Positions 63,597-64,000 of a stretch of 64,000 bases of DNA are shown one piece after another; position 1 is the first letter of the stretch, and every line of letters starts with the position of its first letter. The notes beneath the pieces are model-generated. The model ran no database searches. It was not told the DNA's origin and was given only the letters and a program-made list of their open reading frames with translations. A program made the translations under genes and the position numbers. Source of the stretch: Maribacter aquivivus (lineage in GTDB: Bacteria; Bacteroidota; Bacteroidia; Flavobacteriales; Flavobacteriaceae); assembly GCF_900142175.1 (NCBI RefSeq), contig NZ_FQZX01000003.1, positions 342,401-406,400 of the forward strand, in the 5' to 3' direction.

Positions 63597-64000
63597 CGTC
63601 TTTGTGAGGAGCTTTTCGCAATGAAGCAATCTGCTAAATAGTGGCAGCATGTGAGTTCTCGGCTACCAACAAACAGATTACTTCACTACGTTCGTAATGA
63701 CGTTTTGTGTCGAAATCGTCATTGCGAGGAGTTTTTCACGACGAAGCAATCTGTTGAATAATGGCAGCATGTGAGTTCTTGGCTACCAATAAACAGATTA
63801 CTTCACTACGTTCGTAAAGACGTATTGTATCGAAACCATCATTGCGAGGAGTTTTTTCAAGACGAAGCGATCTGTTGAATAGTGTCAACATGTGAGTTTT
63901 CGGCTACCAATAAATAGATTACTTCACTATGTTCGTAATGACGTTTTGTATCGAAACCGTCATTGCGAGGAGTTTTTCACGACGAAGCAATCTGTTGAAT
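63597..64000. repeat. Tandem array of about 120-bp palindromic repeats
   Basis: Units start at 63597, 63717, 63837 and 63958 and run off the right edge, so there are three full copies and one partial copy. Each begins CGTCATTGCGAGGAG(T) or a variant, and each complete unit ends with ACTTCACTACGTTCGTAATGACG or similar. The ends are inverted copies, so each unit can form a long stem. The first unit starts two bases after the reductase stop codon. Such units are widespread noncoding repeats in bacteria and are not a CRISPR. Confidence 0.85.

Noticed and set aside
63597..64000. CRISPR array
   Set aside because: Units are about 120 bp, palindromic and contiguous, without spacers, and no cas genes are nearby.

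Overview
The window is about 64 kb of AT-rich DNA from a marine-type member of the Flavobacteriaceae (Bacteroidota). The evidence is the gene content: HmuY/TonB heme uptake, TIGR03643/DUF2805 next to a photolyase, flavobacterial DUF families, lipoprotein signals, and a TAnnTTTG-type promoter. I could not assign a genus.

Left part (1 to about 19.2 kb): an integrative and mobilizable element. Its right end is a tyrosine recombinase (17.8-19.05 kb) followed by a 3' fragment of a tRNA gene, probably tRNA-Ser (19189-19216), and that tRNA's terminator. Inward from the integrase are an excisionase-like HTH gene, a DUF3987 helicase/primase-like gene, an iteron-like inverted repeat, a toprim primase, a candidate oriT, MobC-like and relaxase genes, and a ParA/RHH partition pair. 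The left end and the intact tRNA are not in the window.

Inside this element, from 2.7 to 11.3 kb, lie eight consecutive genes on the minus strand. They include LRR, HEPN-like, RES-like, ankyrin and unknown proteins. Most neighbouring pairs are separated by a structured repeat of about 60-220 nt. The ends flanking each gene are complementary to each other, differ from gene to gene, and nearly all keep a GTT/AAC core. This is the geometry of integron gene cassettes and attC sites, but no IntI-type integrase is visible. The hairpin tips of the repeats differ in sequence while keeping their pairing. Related repeats recur outside the element at 41-55 kb, beside a duplicated GNAT acetyltransferase, a broken immunity-like gene, an AraC/SDR pair and a 573-residue HEPN-like gene. 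Two sites contain near-perfect palindromes of 34 and 50 bp that share an AACATATGTT centre. I regard this cassette system as the main discovery candidate.

Middle part (19.2-40 kb): mostly ordinary chromosome. It holds a light/oxidative-stress and pterin block (DUF2805, photolyase/cryptochrome, glutathione peroxidase, FolE, PTPS), a GAF histidine kinase, adenosine deaminase, an aspartoacylase-like deacylase, a HipA-like kinase with DUF3037, several lipoproteins and small membrane proteins, and a phosphotransferase-aminotransferase fusion. A membrane-anchored double OsmC protein follows. One small secreted protein (35405-35880) is split by a -1 shift exactly at an in-phase A AAA AAG heptamer.

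Right part (55.3-64 kb): a heme/iron locus. A HmuY lipoprotein and a TonB receptor diverge from DUF6607, ankyrin, DUF2271 and PepSY-flavodoxin-reductase genes, with two identical 15-nt inverted-repeat operators in the shared promoter region. The window ends inside a tandem array of about 120-bp palindromic repeats, of which a single copy also occurs at 61.2 kb.
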